DNA of 31,726 bases from DASPUH01 sp035622975 (GTDB taxonomy: Bacteria > Chloroflexota > Limnocylindria > Limnocylindrales > CSP1-4), in the NCBI GenBank assembly GCA_035622975.1, contig DASPUH010000087.1, positions 1-31,726 on the forward strand, read 5' to 3'. This document shows, one piece after another, positions 6,161 through 13,436 of the stretch. The first letter of the stretch is position 1, and the number at the start of each line of letters is the position of its first letter. The translations under genes and the position numbers were made by a program. The notes below the pieces were generated by a model. It was not told where the DNA came from and did not search any database. It saw nothing but the letters and a program-made list of their open reading frames with translations.

Positions 6161-8461
6161 GTGGCTCGCGCGGGCGCCACCCCGCTCGCGCCACCCCTCC
6201 CGGACACGCCACTGGCCCGCAGCGGGGTGGTCGCCCCCGCCCAGGCACGGCGCCTGGCCCGGCTGGGCCTGCACGAGGTCCGCGATCTCCTCTTCCACCT
6301 GCCCCGCCGGTACGACGACTTCACCCACCCGCGCTCGCTCCGCTCGCTGCGCGAGGATCCCCCCGCCGGACCGGTGAGCTCGACCGTGACGGTCATCGAG
6401 CTGCACACCGAGCGGACGTTCCGCCGGCGGGTCGAGAAGACGACGGCCCGCCTCCGCGACGCCAGCGGGGAGGGCGAGGCGGTCTGGTTCGGCCGCCGCT
6501 TCATCGAGCGTCGCCTGAAGGTCGGCGACGAGATCGCCGTCTCCGGTCGGGTCGTCGTGCGGGGCTGGCTGCCGCAATACCAGGGACCCGACTTCGGCCC
6601 GGCCGACGGAGCGATCCTGCATGCGGGACGCATCGTCCCGGTCTACCGCCTGACCGCCGGGGTCACCACGGCCGGCCTCCGCGCGGCCATGCGCCGCGCA
6701 CTCGACGTGGTCGGCCGGCACTACCCCGACTACCTCGACCCGACGGTGCTGGCCGAGGCGTCCGTGGGCGAGGGCAAACCCTTGCCGCCGCTCGCCGAGG
6801 CGCTCGAGCAGGCGCATTACCCGGACGACTTCGGCGCCCATGGCGCGGCGATGCACCGGCTTGCCTTCGACGAGCTGCTCGCCCTGCAGATCGGCATGGT
6901 GGCGCGCGACCGGCAGCGACGCGGCCTGGCCGGTCCGCGCGTGAGCGTGACAGAGGACCGTCTCCAGGCGGCCGAGGTCATCGCCGAGCGGGCCATCACG
7001 GCGGCGCTCGTCCGGCGCGGCCAGGCGGAGGAGGCCCGTCTGACCGACGACCAGCGGGTGGCGATCAGGGCCATCCGGCGCGACCTGGCCGGGCCCCGAC
7101 CCATGCTGCGGCTCCTGCAGGGCGACGTCGGATCGGGCAAGACGGCGGTGGCCGCCCTGGCCCTCGCGTTCGTCGCCGACAGCGGTGCCCAGGGTGCCCT
7201 CCTGGCGCCGACCGACCTCCTCGCCCGCCAGCACGCCGCGACCCTGCGCGAACTCCTCGAACCCCTGGGCCATCGGGTCGAGCTGCTCACGGCATCGCTC
7301 GGCACGGCCGAGCGGCAGGCCGCCCTCGGCGCGCTCGCCGCGCCACCCGCCGGTCGCGGCCCGGATGGCCTGACGACCGGCCGCATCGCCGTCGGGACGC
7401 ACGCCCTGCTCTCCGCCGGCACCGTCTTCGCTGACCTCGCGCTCGCGGTGATCGACGAGCAGCACCGCTTCGGCGTGGCCCAGCGCGAGGCCCTGGCAGG
7501 CAAGGGCCGGACGCCCCATGTCCTGCTCATGACCGCCACCCCTATCCCCCGCACGCTGGGCCAGGTCTTCCACGCTGACCTCGACGTCTCCGACCTGCGC
7601 AGCGCGCCCGCCGGGCGGCAGCGCGTGGTGACCGGCACGCGGCGGTTCGACGAGCTGGCCCGGATGGGCCCCGACCCTGGCGTCGGCACCTGGCCGCTCG
7701 TGGTCGCCGAGGTCGCCGCCGGCCATCGCGCGTTCGTCATCGTGCCCGCCATCGAAGAGGGGGAGGGGAGCTCCGGGCGGTCGGTCGACCAGGTGGCCGA
7801 CGACCTGGCGGGGTGGCTCGCGGACGCCGCGCGGGGGATGGGCCGCGACGCCCAGGCGCACCCCCGGATCGGGCGCATCCACGGCCAGCTGCCGACCGCG
7901 ACACGCGCGGCGACGATGGATGCCTTTCGCGCGGGAGAGCTTGACGTGCTCGTCGGCACGACCGTCCTGGAGGTCGGCGTCGACGTGCCGGAGGCGACCG
8001 TCATGGTGGTCCTGGATGCCGATCGCTTCGGGCTGGCGCAGCTCCACCAGCTGCGCGGTCGGGTAGGGCGGGGCGCCGATCGCGCCTACTGCATCCTCGT
8101 GAGCGACACCGACGACCCGGTGGCCCGCGCCCGCCTCCAGGCGCTGATCGAGACGACCGATGGCTTCGTGCTCGCCGAGCGGGATCTGGAGCTGCGGGCG
8201 GAAGGCGACCTCCTGGGCCTCCTCCAGAGCGGCCTGCCACCGCTGCGGGTGGCCCGCCTGCAGGCACCGGAGGACCGCGCGCGCTCGCGGCGTGCGCGGG
8301 TCATCGCGGAACGCCTGGTGACCGCGGACGGGGCCCTGGCCCCCGACCATGAGGCGTTGGCGCACGAGCTGGCGGCCGGGTGGCTCAAGGCGGTCGGCGC
8401 GGGCGAGGCGCTTGCGACCGTGGATGACGCGTCCGTCGGCGGCGGGCCGGCTGATGCCTGA
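6161..8461 (+). CDS. recG: ATP-dependent DNA helicase RecG
   Basis: RecG remodels stalled forks and Holliday junctions. The 766-residue product starts with a helical segment (LHEVRDLLFHLPRRYDDF) and an OB-fold wedge domain that binds the branch point. The helicase core has Walker A GDVGSGKT (about residue 321), the RecG-type Walker B DEQHRFG (about residue 433), MTATPIPRTL, then GTTVLEVGVDVPEA and HQLRGRVGRG. The C-terminal part (LELRAEGDLLGLLQSG) matches the family. It is about 70 residues longer than the E. coli protein, as is common in Gram-positive relatives. The start is taken at GTG 6161, four bases after the fakA stop; an open frame continues further upstream but only as a shadow of fakA. 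The end overlaps rsmD by 8 bases. Confidence 0.96.
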   Translation: MARAGATPLAPPLPDTPLARSGVVAPAQARRLARLGLHEVRDLLFHLPRRYDDFTHPRSLRSLREDPPAGPVSSTVTVIELHTERTFRRRVEKTTARLRDASGEGEAVWFGRRFIERRLKVGDEIAVSGRVVVRGWLPQYQGPDFGPADGAILHAGRIVPVYRLTAGVTTAGLRAAMRRALDVVGRHYPDYLDPTVLAEASVGEGKPLPPLAEALEQAHYPDDFGAHGAAMHRLAFDELLALQIGMVARDRQRRGLAGPRVSVTEDRLQAAEVIAERAITAALVRRGQAEEARLTDDQRVAIRAIRRDLAGPRPMLRLLQGDVGSGKTAVAALALAFVADSGAQGALLAPTDLLARQHAATLRELLEPLGHRVELLTASLGTAERQAALGALAAPPAGRGPDGLTTGRIAVGTHALLSAGTVFADLALAVIDEQHRFGVAQREALAGKGRTPHVLLMTATPIPRTLGQVFHADLDVSDLRSAPAGRQRVVTGTRRFDELARMGPDPGVGTWPLVVAEVAAGHRAFVIVPAIEEGEGSSGRSVDQVADDLAGWLADAARGMGRDAQAHPRIGRIHGQLPTATRAATMDAFRAGELDVLVGTTVLEVGVDVPEATVMVVLDADRFGLAQLHQLRGRVGRGADRAYCILVSDTDDPVARARLQALIETTDGFVLAERDLELRAEGDLLGLLQSGLPPLRVARLQAPEDRARSRRARVIAERLVTADGALAPDHEALAHELAAGWLKAVGAGEALATVDDASVGGGPADA

Positions 8462-9038
8462 TGCCGGCCGCGTCATCGGCGGCAGCGCCCGCGGCACGCG
8501 CCTGCTGGCGCCCGGACCAGGGACGCGGCCACTCACCGACCGGGTCAAGGAGGCGCTCTTCGCCATCCTGGAGGGAGCGACCCTGGCCCCCTGGCCCGCG
8601 CCGTTCCTGGACGGGTTCGCCGGCAGCGGCGCGGCGGGCATCGAGGCCCTGAGCCGCGGGGCGCCCGCAGCCCTCTTCGTGGAACGGGACCGGGCCGCCT
8701 GCCGCGTCATCCACGCCAACCTGGAGCGGGTCGAGGCGGGTGTGCTGGCCCGCGTCGTACCGGCAGACGTCGTGCGCCTCCTGGAGACCGGCCGGCCCCA
8801 GGAGCTGGGCGGGCCGTTCGGCGCCGCCCTCCTGGATCCACCCTATGGCGACGCTACACTCGAAGTCGCGCTGGAGCGCCTTGGCGATCCCGACCGAGGC
8901 TGGTTACGCGACCAGGCGGTGGTCGTGGCCAAGCACTTCTGGCGTGATGTCCCGGTCGAGCGACCGGGGTGCCTGGTCCGGCGCCGGGAGCGCCGCTTCG
9001 GAGAAACGCAGCTCAGTTTCTACGCGAAGGAGGCCTGA
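8454..9038 (+). CDS. rsmD: 16S rRNA (guanine966-N2)-methyltransferase RsmD
   Basis: SAM-dependent methyltransferase acting on a guanine of 16S rRNA during small-subunit assembly. The 194-residue product begins MPDAGRVIGGSARG, the family N-terminus, followed by RPLTDRVKEALFAIL. The SAM-binding loop is FLDGFAGSGAAGIEALSRG and the catalytic motif is LLDPPYG. The ATG at 8454 overlaps the recG stop; this is the only in-frame start that includes RVIGGSARG without a long extension. It overlaps coaD by TGATG. The rsmD-coaD pair is conserved across many bacteria, but the two enzymes have no obvious biochemical link. Confidence 0.95.
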   Translation: MPDAGRVIGGSARGTRLLAPGPGTRPLTDRVKEALFAILEGATLAPWPAPFLDGFAGSGAAGIEALSRGAPAALFVERDRAACRVIHANLERVEAGVLARVVPADVVRLLETGRPQELGGPFGAALLDPPYGDATLEVALERLGDPDRGWLRDQAVVVAKHFWRDVPVERPGCLVRRRERRFGETQLSFYAKEA

Positions 9039-9538
9039 TGGCGACGGCGCTGTACCCCGGCAGTTTCGACCCCGTCACGAACGGCCACCTGGACGTCATC
9101 GAGCGAGCCGCCCGCCTGTTCGAGCGAGTCGTCGTGGGCGTCCTGCAGAACCCACGCAAGACGCCCTTCCTCGACGAGGCGTCGCGCGTGGCCGTCCTGC
9201 GCGAGGCGATCGATGCCGCGCTGCCGGTTGTAGCGGCCTCGCGGGTGGACGTCACCACGTTCGACGGCTTGACCGTGGGCTTCGCGCAGCAGGTCGGCGC
9301 GGCCTTCGTCGTGCGCGGCCTGCGGGCCATCAGCGACTTCGAGTTCGAGCTGCAACTCGCCCTCACCAACCGCAAGCTGGCGCCCGAGGTGGACACGGTG
9401 TTCTTCATGACCGCCCTCGAGCACGCCTATCTCAGCTCCACGCTGGTCAAGGAGATCGCCGGTTTCGGGGGCGACGTGAGCGGTATGGTGCCGCCGGCTG
9501 TGCTGCGCCGTCTGGGCGGGGGCCCGGACGTCGGCTAG
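9038..9538 (+). CDS. coaD: Phosphopantetheine adenylyltransferase
   Basis: Converts 4'-phosphopantetheine and ATP to dephospho-CoA, the penultimate step of CoA synthesis, and so supplies the prosthetic arm of ACP (encoded at 12461). The 166-residue product has the nucleotidyltransferase motif TNGH (Thr14-His17) in YPGSFDPVTNGHLDV, the RGLRAISDFEFELQ segment and the YLSSTLVKEI signature. Length is typical. The ATG at 9038 is chosen over an upstream in-frame ATG at 8969 because the family N-terminus starts there and because AAGGAGG (9027-9033) lies just upstream, inside the end of rsmD. Confidence 0.97.
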   Translation: MATALYPGSFDPVTNGHLDVIERAARLFERVVVGVLQNPRKTPFLDEASRVAVLREAIDAALPVVAASRVDVTTFDGLTVGFAQQVGAAFVVRGLRAISDFEFELQLALTNRKLAPEVDTVFFMTALEHAYLSSTLVKEIAGFGGDVSGMVPPAVLRRLGGGPDVG

Positions 9539-9541
9539 AAT
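9536..9541 (+). promoter_or_regulatory. Candidate -10 element before the SepIVA-like gene
   Basis: TAGAAT overlaps the coaD stop codon. A transcript from it would start near 9548, downstream of the ATG at 9540, which would exclude that ATG as the start of the next gene on this mRNA. No clear -35 is seen. Assigned by eye. Confidence 0.35.
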
Positions 9542-9560
9542 GGCGCGTCAGGTCCTGCCG

Positions 9561-9567
9561 AGGGAGG
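9561..9567 (+). promoter_or_regulatory. Shine-Dalgarno sequence pointing to a non-ATG start
   Basis: AGGGAGG is a strong ribosome binding site. It lies 17 bases before the first family-consistent ATG (9585), which is too far, and 8 bases before an in-frame ATC at 9576, which is ideal. It is downstream of the other candidate ATG (9540). The site therefore raises the possibility of an ATC start. Confidence 0.45.
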
Positions 9568-9584
9568 CTCCACCCATCGACATC

Positions 9585-10088
9585 ATGTTCCTCGTCGAGC
9601 GCCTCAACGCGCTCCTCGAGAATGGCCGCAAGCTGCCCCTGTCCAACAACGTCGTGGTCGACCAGGCGGCCGCCCTCGACCTGGTGGAGCAGCTGCGCCT
9701 GGCCGTGCCCGAGGAGGTCAAGCAGGCGCGCCGCATCACCGAGGAGTCGGACCGCATCCTGGAACGCGCCCAGGAGGAGGCCGATCGCGTCGTCGCCCGG
9801 GCCCAGGAACAGGCCGCGTTCCTCATCGAGGAGCGCGAGCTGACCCGTGCCGCCGAGCAGCGCAGCGCCCAGATCGTGGAGGACGGGCACGCCCAGGCGG
9901 ACGAGATCCGGCGGGGGGCGGATGAGTACGCCGCGGGGGTCCTGATCCGCCTGGAGGGCGAGGTCGTGAAGGTCCTCCAGGCCATCAAGCACGGGCTGGC
10001 CCTGCTTGACGATCGCGCGCCCGTGCCCACCATGCCGGCGGGCGAGGCGGAGGAAGCCGACGTGGCGGCCTCTGGTGCTCAGCTATAA
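9585..10088 (+). CDS. SepIVA/DivIVA-like coiled-coil protein
   Basis: The 167-residue product (from 9585) has a short N-terminal segment (MFLVERLNALLENGRKLPL, then VVVDQAAALDLVEQLRLAVP) followed by a long charged coiled coil with Ala/Glu/Arg heptads (about residues 50-140). There is no signal peptide or membrane helix. The N-terminal pattern resembles, from memory, mycobacterial SepIVA, a septum- and envelope-associated DivIVA-family protein, and the position directly before the DUF177 gene also matches the mycobacterial order. Start choice is open: ATG 9540, ATC 9576 (best Shine-Dalgarno spacing) or ATG 9585 (best match to the family N-terminus). An ATP synthase b-like coiled coil is an alternative label, but there are no ATPase genes nearby. 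Role in growth or division is inferred. Confidence 0.6.
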   Translation: MFLVERLNALLENGRKLPLSNNVVVDQAAALDLVEQLRLAVPEEVKQARRITEESDRILERAQEEADRVVARAQEQAAFLIEERELTRAAEQRSAQIVEDGHAQADEIRRGADEYAAGVLIRLEGEVVKVLQAIKHGLALLDDRAPVPTMPAGEAEEADVAASGAQL

Positions 10089-10617
10089 CGTCGCGGGCCT
10101 GCTGCGCTCCTCGCCCGGCACGGTCCGCACCTACCCCGTCAGGCTGCCCTCGCTGGAGATCGCCCCGGACCTCCGGCTGACGGAGCCGGTCGTGGGCGAG
10201 GTCCGTCTCTCGAGGACGAGCCGCAGCATCCTCGCGCGGGCCCACCTGGTGACGGCCCTGGAGGAGACGTGCAGCCGCTGCCTCTCGCCCATCGCGGCCG
10301 CCGTCGCGGTCGACGTGGACGAGGAGGCGCTGCCTTCGGTCGATCTGCTGACGGGCGCGCCGCTCGACCTCTCGGCCGAGCCCGATGCCCTGCGCGTCGA
10401 CGCCCATCACGAGCTGGACCTGAGTGAACCGGTGCGCGAGGCGATCTCCCTCGCCGAGCCCATCCGGCCCCTCTGCCGCCCGGATTGCCGCGGCCTCTGC
10501 GCCACCTGCGGAGCCGACCTCAACGGTGACCCGGCCCACCAGCACGACGACCCGCAGATCGACCCTCGCCTGGCCGCTCTCGCCACCTGGCGTCCGCCGG
10601 CCGAGCCCACCACCTGA
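10075..10617 (+). CDS. DUF177 family protein (YceD-like)
   Basis: DUF177/YceD proteins accompany rpmF in most bacteria and are linked to 23S rRNA accumulation or large-subunit assembly; the mechanism is not settled. The 180-residue product has the Cys pair CSRC (Cys66, Cys69) and the C-terminal cluster CRPDCRGLCATCGADLN (Cys134, Cys138, Cys142, Cys145), probably a metal site. The GTG at 10075 is chosen because family similarity begins at LSYNVAGLLRSSPGT; upstream in-frame sequence is a shadow of the preceding gene. It overlaps that gene by 14 bases and has no close Shine-Dalgarno, so coupled translation is likely. rpmF follows after 27 bases. Confidence 0.9.
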   Translation: MLSYNVAGLLRSSPGTVRTYPVRLPSLEIAPDLRLTEPVVGEVRLSRTSRSILARAHLVTALEETCSRCLSPIAAAVAVDVDEEALPSVDLLTGAPLDLSAEPDALRVDAHHELDLSEPVREAISLAEPIRPLCRPDCRGLCATCGADLNGDPAHQHDDPQIDPRLAALATWRPPAEPTT

Positions 10618-10644
10618 ACCGACCAGCAGGAAGGATCGCACCCC

Positions 10645-10851
10645 ATGGGAGTCCAGAAACGCCGCGTGTCGCACGCCCGCCAGGGCGACCGGCGCGCCCA
10701 CCACGCGCTGACCGTGCCGGACCTGGAGCCGTGCCCCCACTGCCACGAGCCCAAGAAGGTCCACTTCGCCTGCCCCAACTGTGGCTGGTACGGAGGCCGC
10801 GAGAGCGTGCGCATCCGGGAGAAGGCCAAGCCCGAGCAGCGCAACCCGTAG
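10645..10851 (+). CDS. rpmF: 50S ribosomal protein bL32, zinc-binding form
   Basis: Small large-subunit protein. The 68-residue product starts with the family sequence MGVQKRRVSHARQGDRRAHH and has a zinc ribbon made by CPHC (Cys30, Cys33) and CPNC (Cys43, Cys46). The ATG at 10645 is preceded by AGGAAGG (10628-10634). Located between DUF177 and plsX, the usual order. As with bL28 in this window, the four-Cys zinc form is encoded. Confidence 0.96.
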   Translation: MGVQKRRVSHARQGDRRAHHALTVPDLEPCPHCHEPKKVHFACPNCGWYGGRESVRIREKAKPEQRNP

Positions 10852-10884
10852 GCCCGGCGGGGATCGGTCCGGTCGCGGCGCGTC

Positions 10885-11961
10885 GTGGACCTCGCCACCG
10901 TCGCTCGCCGCCTCGACCCTGAGGCCTCCGGCCGCGTTCGGGTGGCCGTCGACGCCATGGGCGGCGACCACGGCCCCGAGGAGGCCGTGCGCGGCGCCAT
11001 GGGCTGGGCTCGCGATCACCCCGAGACCGACCTCATCCTGGTCGGCGACGAGGCCCGGATCTCGCCGTTCCTGGAGGGTGGGCTGCCGGCCCACATCTCG
11101 CTCGTGCAGGCCACCGAGTGGGTGGGCATGGACGAGCATCCCGCCCAGGCCGTCCGCAAGAAGCGCGACGCCAGCATCAACGTCTGCATGCGCCTGGTGC
11201 GCGAGGGTCGCGCCGACGCGGTCGTGACGGCCGGCCACACCGGCGCCGCGGTGGCCTCCGCCATCCTCCACCTGGGCCGCCTGCCGGGCGTCGATCGTCC
11301 GGCCCTGGCCGTGCAGGTGGTCGCCGAGCACGGGCCCTTCGTCCTCCTCGACATCGGGGCGACGACCGATTCCACGGGCCACAACCTCTACCAGTACGCC
11401 CGCATGGGGGCCATCTTCGCCGAGCAGGTGCTGGGGGTTGACCGGCCGTCGGTCGCGCTGCTGTCGATCGGCGAGGAGGACGGCAAGGGCGAGACGCGGG
11501 TCCAGGAAGCGAGCGAGCGCCTCCGGGCGAGCGACCTCAACTTCGTGGGCAACGCGGAGGGCAAGGACCTCACCACGCACCTGGCCGACGTGGTGGTGTG
11601 CGACGCCAGCGTCGGCAACGTGACGATCAAGTTCTTCGAGGGCCTCAGCCGCTTCATCTTCGACCAGCTCGCGACCGAGTTCCGGCGGCCGCCCTGGGGG
11701 CCGATCGGCTACACCTTCATGCGCCCTGGCATCGCCCGCATCCGGCGTCTCTTCGACTACGAGCAGCTGGGTGGGGCGCCGCTGCTGGGGGTCAAGGGCA
11801 CGGTGCTCGTGACGCATGGCCGGGCCCGCCGGCGGATGATCGGCTTCGCCGTGGCCATCGGCGCCACGGCCGCGCGGGCACGGATCCCCGAGCGCATCGC
11901 GGCCGCCCTGGCGTCCGACGCGGCCCCGGCGCCGGGCGAGCCGGTCCTGCCGCCGGCCTGA
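10885..11961 (+). CDS. plsX: Phosphate acyltransferase PlsX
   Basis: Makes acyl-phosphate from acyl-ACP at the inner face of the membrane for the PlsY route to lysophosphatidic acid. The 358-residue product has the family start VAVDAMGGDHGPEEAV (about residue 20), TAGHTGAAVASA, LLDIGATTDS, and the NAEGKDL and DVVVCDASVGNVTIKFFEG segments. Start GTG at 10885; an N-terminal extension of about 18 residues precedes the usual beginning, so GTG 10942 (VAVDAMGG) is a possible shorter start. FakA upstream makes the same acyl-phosphate from free fatty acids, and ACP downstream carries its substrate. fabD, fabG and plsY are absent nearby. Confidence 0.95.
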   Translation: MDLATVARRLDPEASGRVRVAVDAMGGDHGPEEAVRGAMGWARDHPETDLILVGDEARISPFLEGGLPAHISLVQATEWVGMDEHPAQAVRKKRDASINVCMRLVREGRADAVVTAGHTGAAVASAILHLGRLPGVDRPALAVQVVAEHGPFVLLDIGATTDSTGHNLYQYARMGAIFAEQVLGVDRPSVALLSIGEEDGKGETRVQEASERLRASDLNFVGNAEGKDLTTHLADVVVCDASVGNVTIKFFEGLSRFIFDQLATEFRRPPWGPIGYTFMRPGIARIRRLFDYEQLGGAPLLGVKGTVLVTHGRARRRMIGFAVAIGATAARARIPERIAAALASDAAPAPGEPVLPPA

Positions 11962-12432
11962 GTGCCCAGGCATCGCGGCCCCGCCGGCCGCCATGCGGCC
12001 GAACAGGAGGGCCGCCGGCTGGCCCTGGCCGCCGTCTTCGAGGCCGAATTCGGGCAGCGCACCGCCCGCGCCGTGCTGGACCGGACCCTCGCCGAGGGCG
12101 CCGTGCCCACTGCGGCCGCCGCCCTGGCCCGCCACCTCGTCGACGTCGTGACCCGCGACCGCGAGGAGCTGGACGCCAGCGTGGCCCGCCTCGCGCCCGC
12201 CCATCCGGTCGTGAGCCTGGCCCGGATGGACCGCGCGCTGTTGCGTTGCGCCATGAGCGAGGTGCTACACTCGCCCGCGACCCCGATGCGGGTCGCCATC
12301 GCCGAATGGGTAGGCTTGGCCCGCACATTCAGCGGCGAGCCCGCGCGGCGCCTCGTCAACGGCGTGCTCGGGAGGGTCGCGTCGGAGGTGGCCGGGACCG
12401 ACCGCGCGACAGCTATCGATCGAGCCAGGTGA
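11962..12432 (+). CDS. nusB: Transcription antitermination factor NusB
   Basis: Binds boxA RNA with NusE (uS10) to keep RNA polymerase processive on rRNA operons. The 156-residue product is all-helical in pattern. It has the NusB features EGRRLALAAVFEAEF near the N-terminus, DRALLRCAMSEVLHSP in the middle and EWVGLARTFSGE..RLVNGVLGRV at the end. GTG start directly after the plsX stop with no gap, implying coupled translation. NusB between plsX and acpP, where fab genes are more usual, is a notable order. Confidence 0.93.
   Translation: MPRHRGPAGRHAAEQEGRRLALAAVFEAEFGQRTARAVLDRTLAEGAVPTAAAALARHLVDVVTRDREELDASVARLAPAHPVVSLARMDRALLRCAMSEVLHSPATPMRVAIAEWVGLARTFSGEPARRLVNGVLGRVASEVAGTDRATAIDRAR
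12263..12271 (+). promoter_or_regulatory. Candidate extended -10 (TGC-TACACT) inside nusB, upstream of acpP
   Basis: TGCTACACT lies within nusB, about 190 bases before the acpP start. It matches the extended -10 layout seen before rpmB, rplS and rpsB in this window. TTGCGT at 12241-12246 is a weak -35 with 19-base spacing. It could give acpP, a highly expressed gene, its own promoter. Unproven. Confidence 0.35.
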
Positions 12433-12460
12433 CAGGCAACGCCGCCCAAGGAGGGAGCAC

Positions 12461-12703
12461 GTGACCGATTCGACCTACGACCGGCTGAAGAAGATCGTCG
12501 TCGAGCAGCTCGGCGTCAGCGAGGACGAGGTCAAGCCGGAGTCCTCCTTCGTCGATGATCTGAACGCCGACTCGCTCGACCTCGTCGAGCTGATCATGAG
12601 CCTCGAGGAAGAGTTCGGCACCGAGATCTCAGACGAGGATGCGGAGAAGATCCGCACCGTCCAGGACGCTGTCGACTACATCGACGAGCACACGAACTCC
12701 TGA
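12461..12703 (+). CDS. acpP: Acyl carrier protein
   Basis: Carries growing acyl chains on a phosphopantetheine arm for fatty acid and phospholipid synthesis. The 80-residue acidic product has the modification motif DSLDLVEL, with the attachment Ser38, within DDLNADSLDLVELIMSLEEE. GTG start at 12461 with a strong Shine-Dalgarno AAGGAGG (12448-12454, 6 bases upstream), which suits an abundant protein. It lies between nusB and rnc; acpP-rnc-smc is a widely conserved order. Confidence 0.97.
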   Translation: MTDSTYDRLKKIVVEQLGVSEDEVKPESSFVDDLNADSLDLVELIMSLEEEFGTEISDEDAEKIRTVQDAVDYIDEHTNS

Positions 12704-12707
12704 CCCC

Positions 12708-13436
12708 GTGCCGCCGGACGCCCATCCGGCGGCCGCGCTGGCAGCATCACTCGGCCTCGCCTTCCCCGATGCGCGGCGCCTGCGCGAGGCGCTCGTCCAT
12801 TCGAGCTACCCCAACGAGCACCCGGAGGCTGGCCTCCCGTCCAACGAGCGGCTCGAGTTCCTGGGGGACGCGGTGATCGCCGTCGTCATGAGCGACGAGC
12901 TGCACCGGCGCCACCCGGCCGAGGACGAAGGCCAGCTCACGGCGCGGCGGGCCGCCCTCGTCTCGACCGATGCCCTGGCGCGGTTCGCCAGGCGCATCGA
13001 CCTGGGACGGCACCTCCTCCTGGGCGAAGGGGCTGATCGCGCCGGCGCCCGCGAGCGGCGGAGCGTCCTCGCGTCCGCGTTCGAGGCCCTCGTGGCGGCC
13101 ATCTACCTGGACCTGGGCCTCGCCGTGGCGCGCGACTGGCTGGTGTCCGTGGCGGGCCCCGAGCTCGCCGATCCAGCCGACGCGACCGCCTATCTCGCCC
13201 CCAAGGGCCGCCTCCAGATGGTCGCCCAGGCCGCCCACGGGGAGCCGCCGGAGTACCGCGTCGTGGCCCTCGAGGGCCCCGATCATGCCCGCCACTTCGT
13301 GATCGAGGTGCTCGTCGGCGGGCGGGTGATGGGCCGTGGCGAGGGCAGCAGCCGACGTGCTGCCGAGACCCGCGCGGCCCACGCCGCACTCGAGCGGCTG
13401 GACGCCGTCGACGGGCCGTCGCAGGCCGCATCGTGA
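12708..13436 (+). CDS. rnc: Ribonuclease III
   Basis: Cleaves double-stranded RNA, including rRNA precursors. The 242-residue product has the RNase III signature NERLEFLGDAVIA and the second acidic motif EALVAAIYLDLG, so the catalytic carboxylates are present. A C-terminal double-stranded RNA-binding domain follows (KGRLQMVAQAAHGEPPEYRV to SSRRAAETRAAHAALE). The GTG at 12708 is chosen four bases after the acpP stop; the open frame upstream is only a shadow of acpP. The end overlaps smc by GTGA. The mutM gene found between rnc and smc in many actinobacteria is absent. Confidence 0.95.
   Translation: MPPDAHPAAALAASLGLAFPDARRLREALVHSSYPNEHPEAGLPSNERLEFLGDAVIAVVMSDELHRRHPAEDEGQLTARRAALVSTDALARFARRIDLGRHLLLGEGADRAGARERRSVLASAFEALVAAIYLDLGLAVARDWLVSVAGPELADPADATAYLAPKGRLQMVAQAAHGEPPEYRVVALEGPDHARHFVIEVLVGGRVMGRGEGSSRRAAETRAAHAALERLDAVDGPSQAAS

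Noticed and set aside
5912..8719. 935-codon open frame on the minus strand opposite recG
   Set aside because: It lies antisense to the clearly real recG and neighbours, shows no family motif, has low-complexity Arg/Gly/Ala composition, and is expected where GC-rich codons suppress stops.
8855..8860. TACACT inside rsmD as a promoter for coaD
   Set aside because: Lies in the conserved coding region near the DPPY motif, about 180 bases from coaD, without a TG extension or -35; coaD has its own Shine-Dalgarno and is coupled to rsmD.
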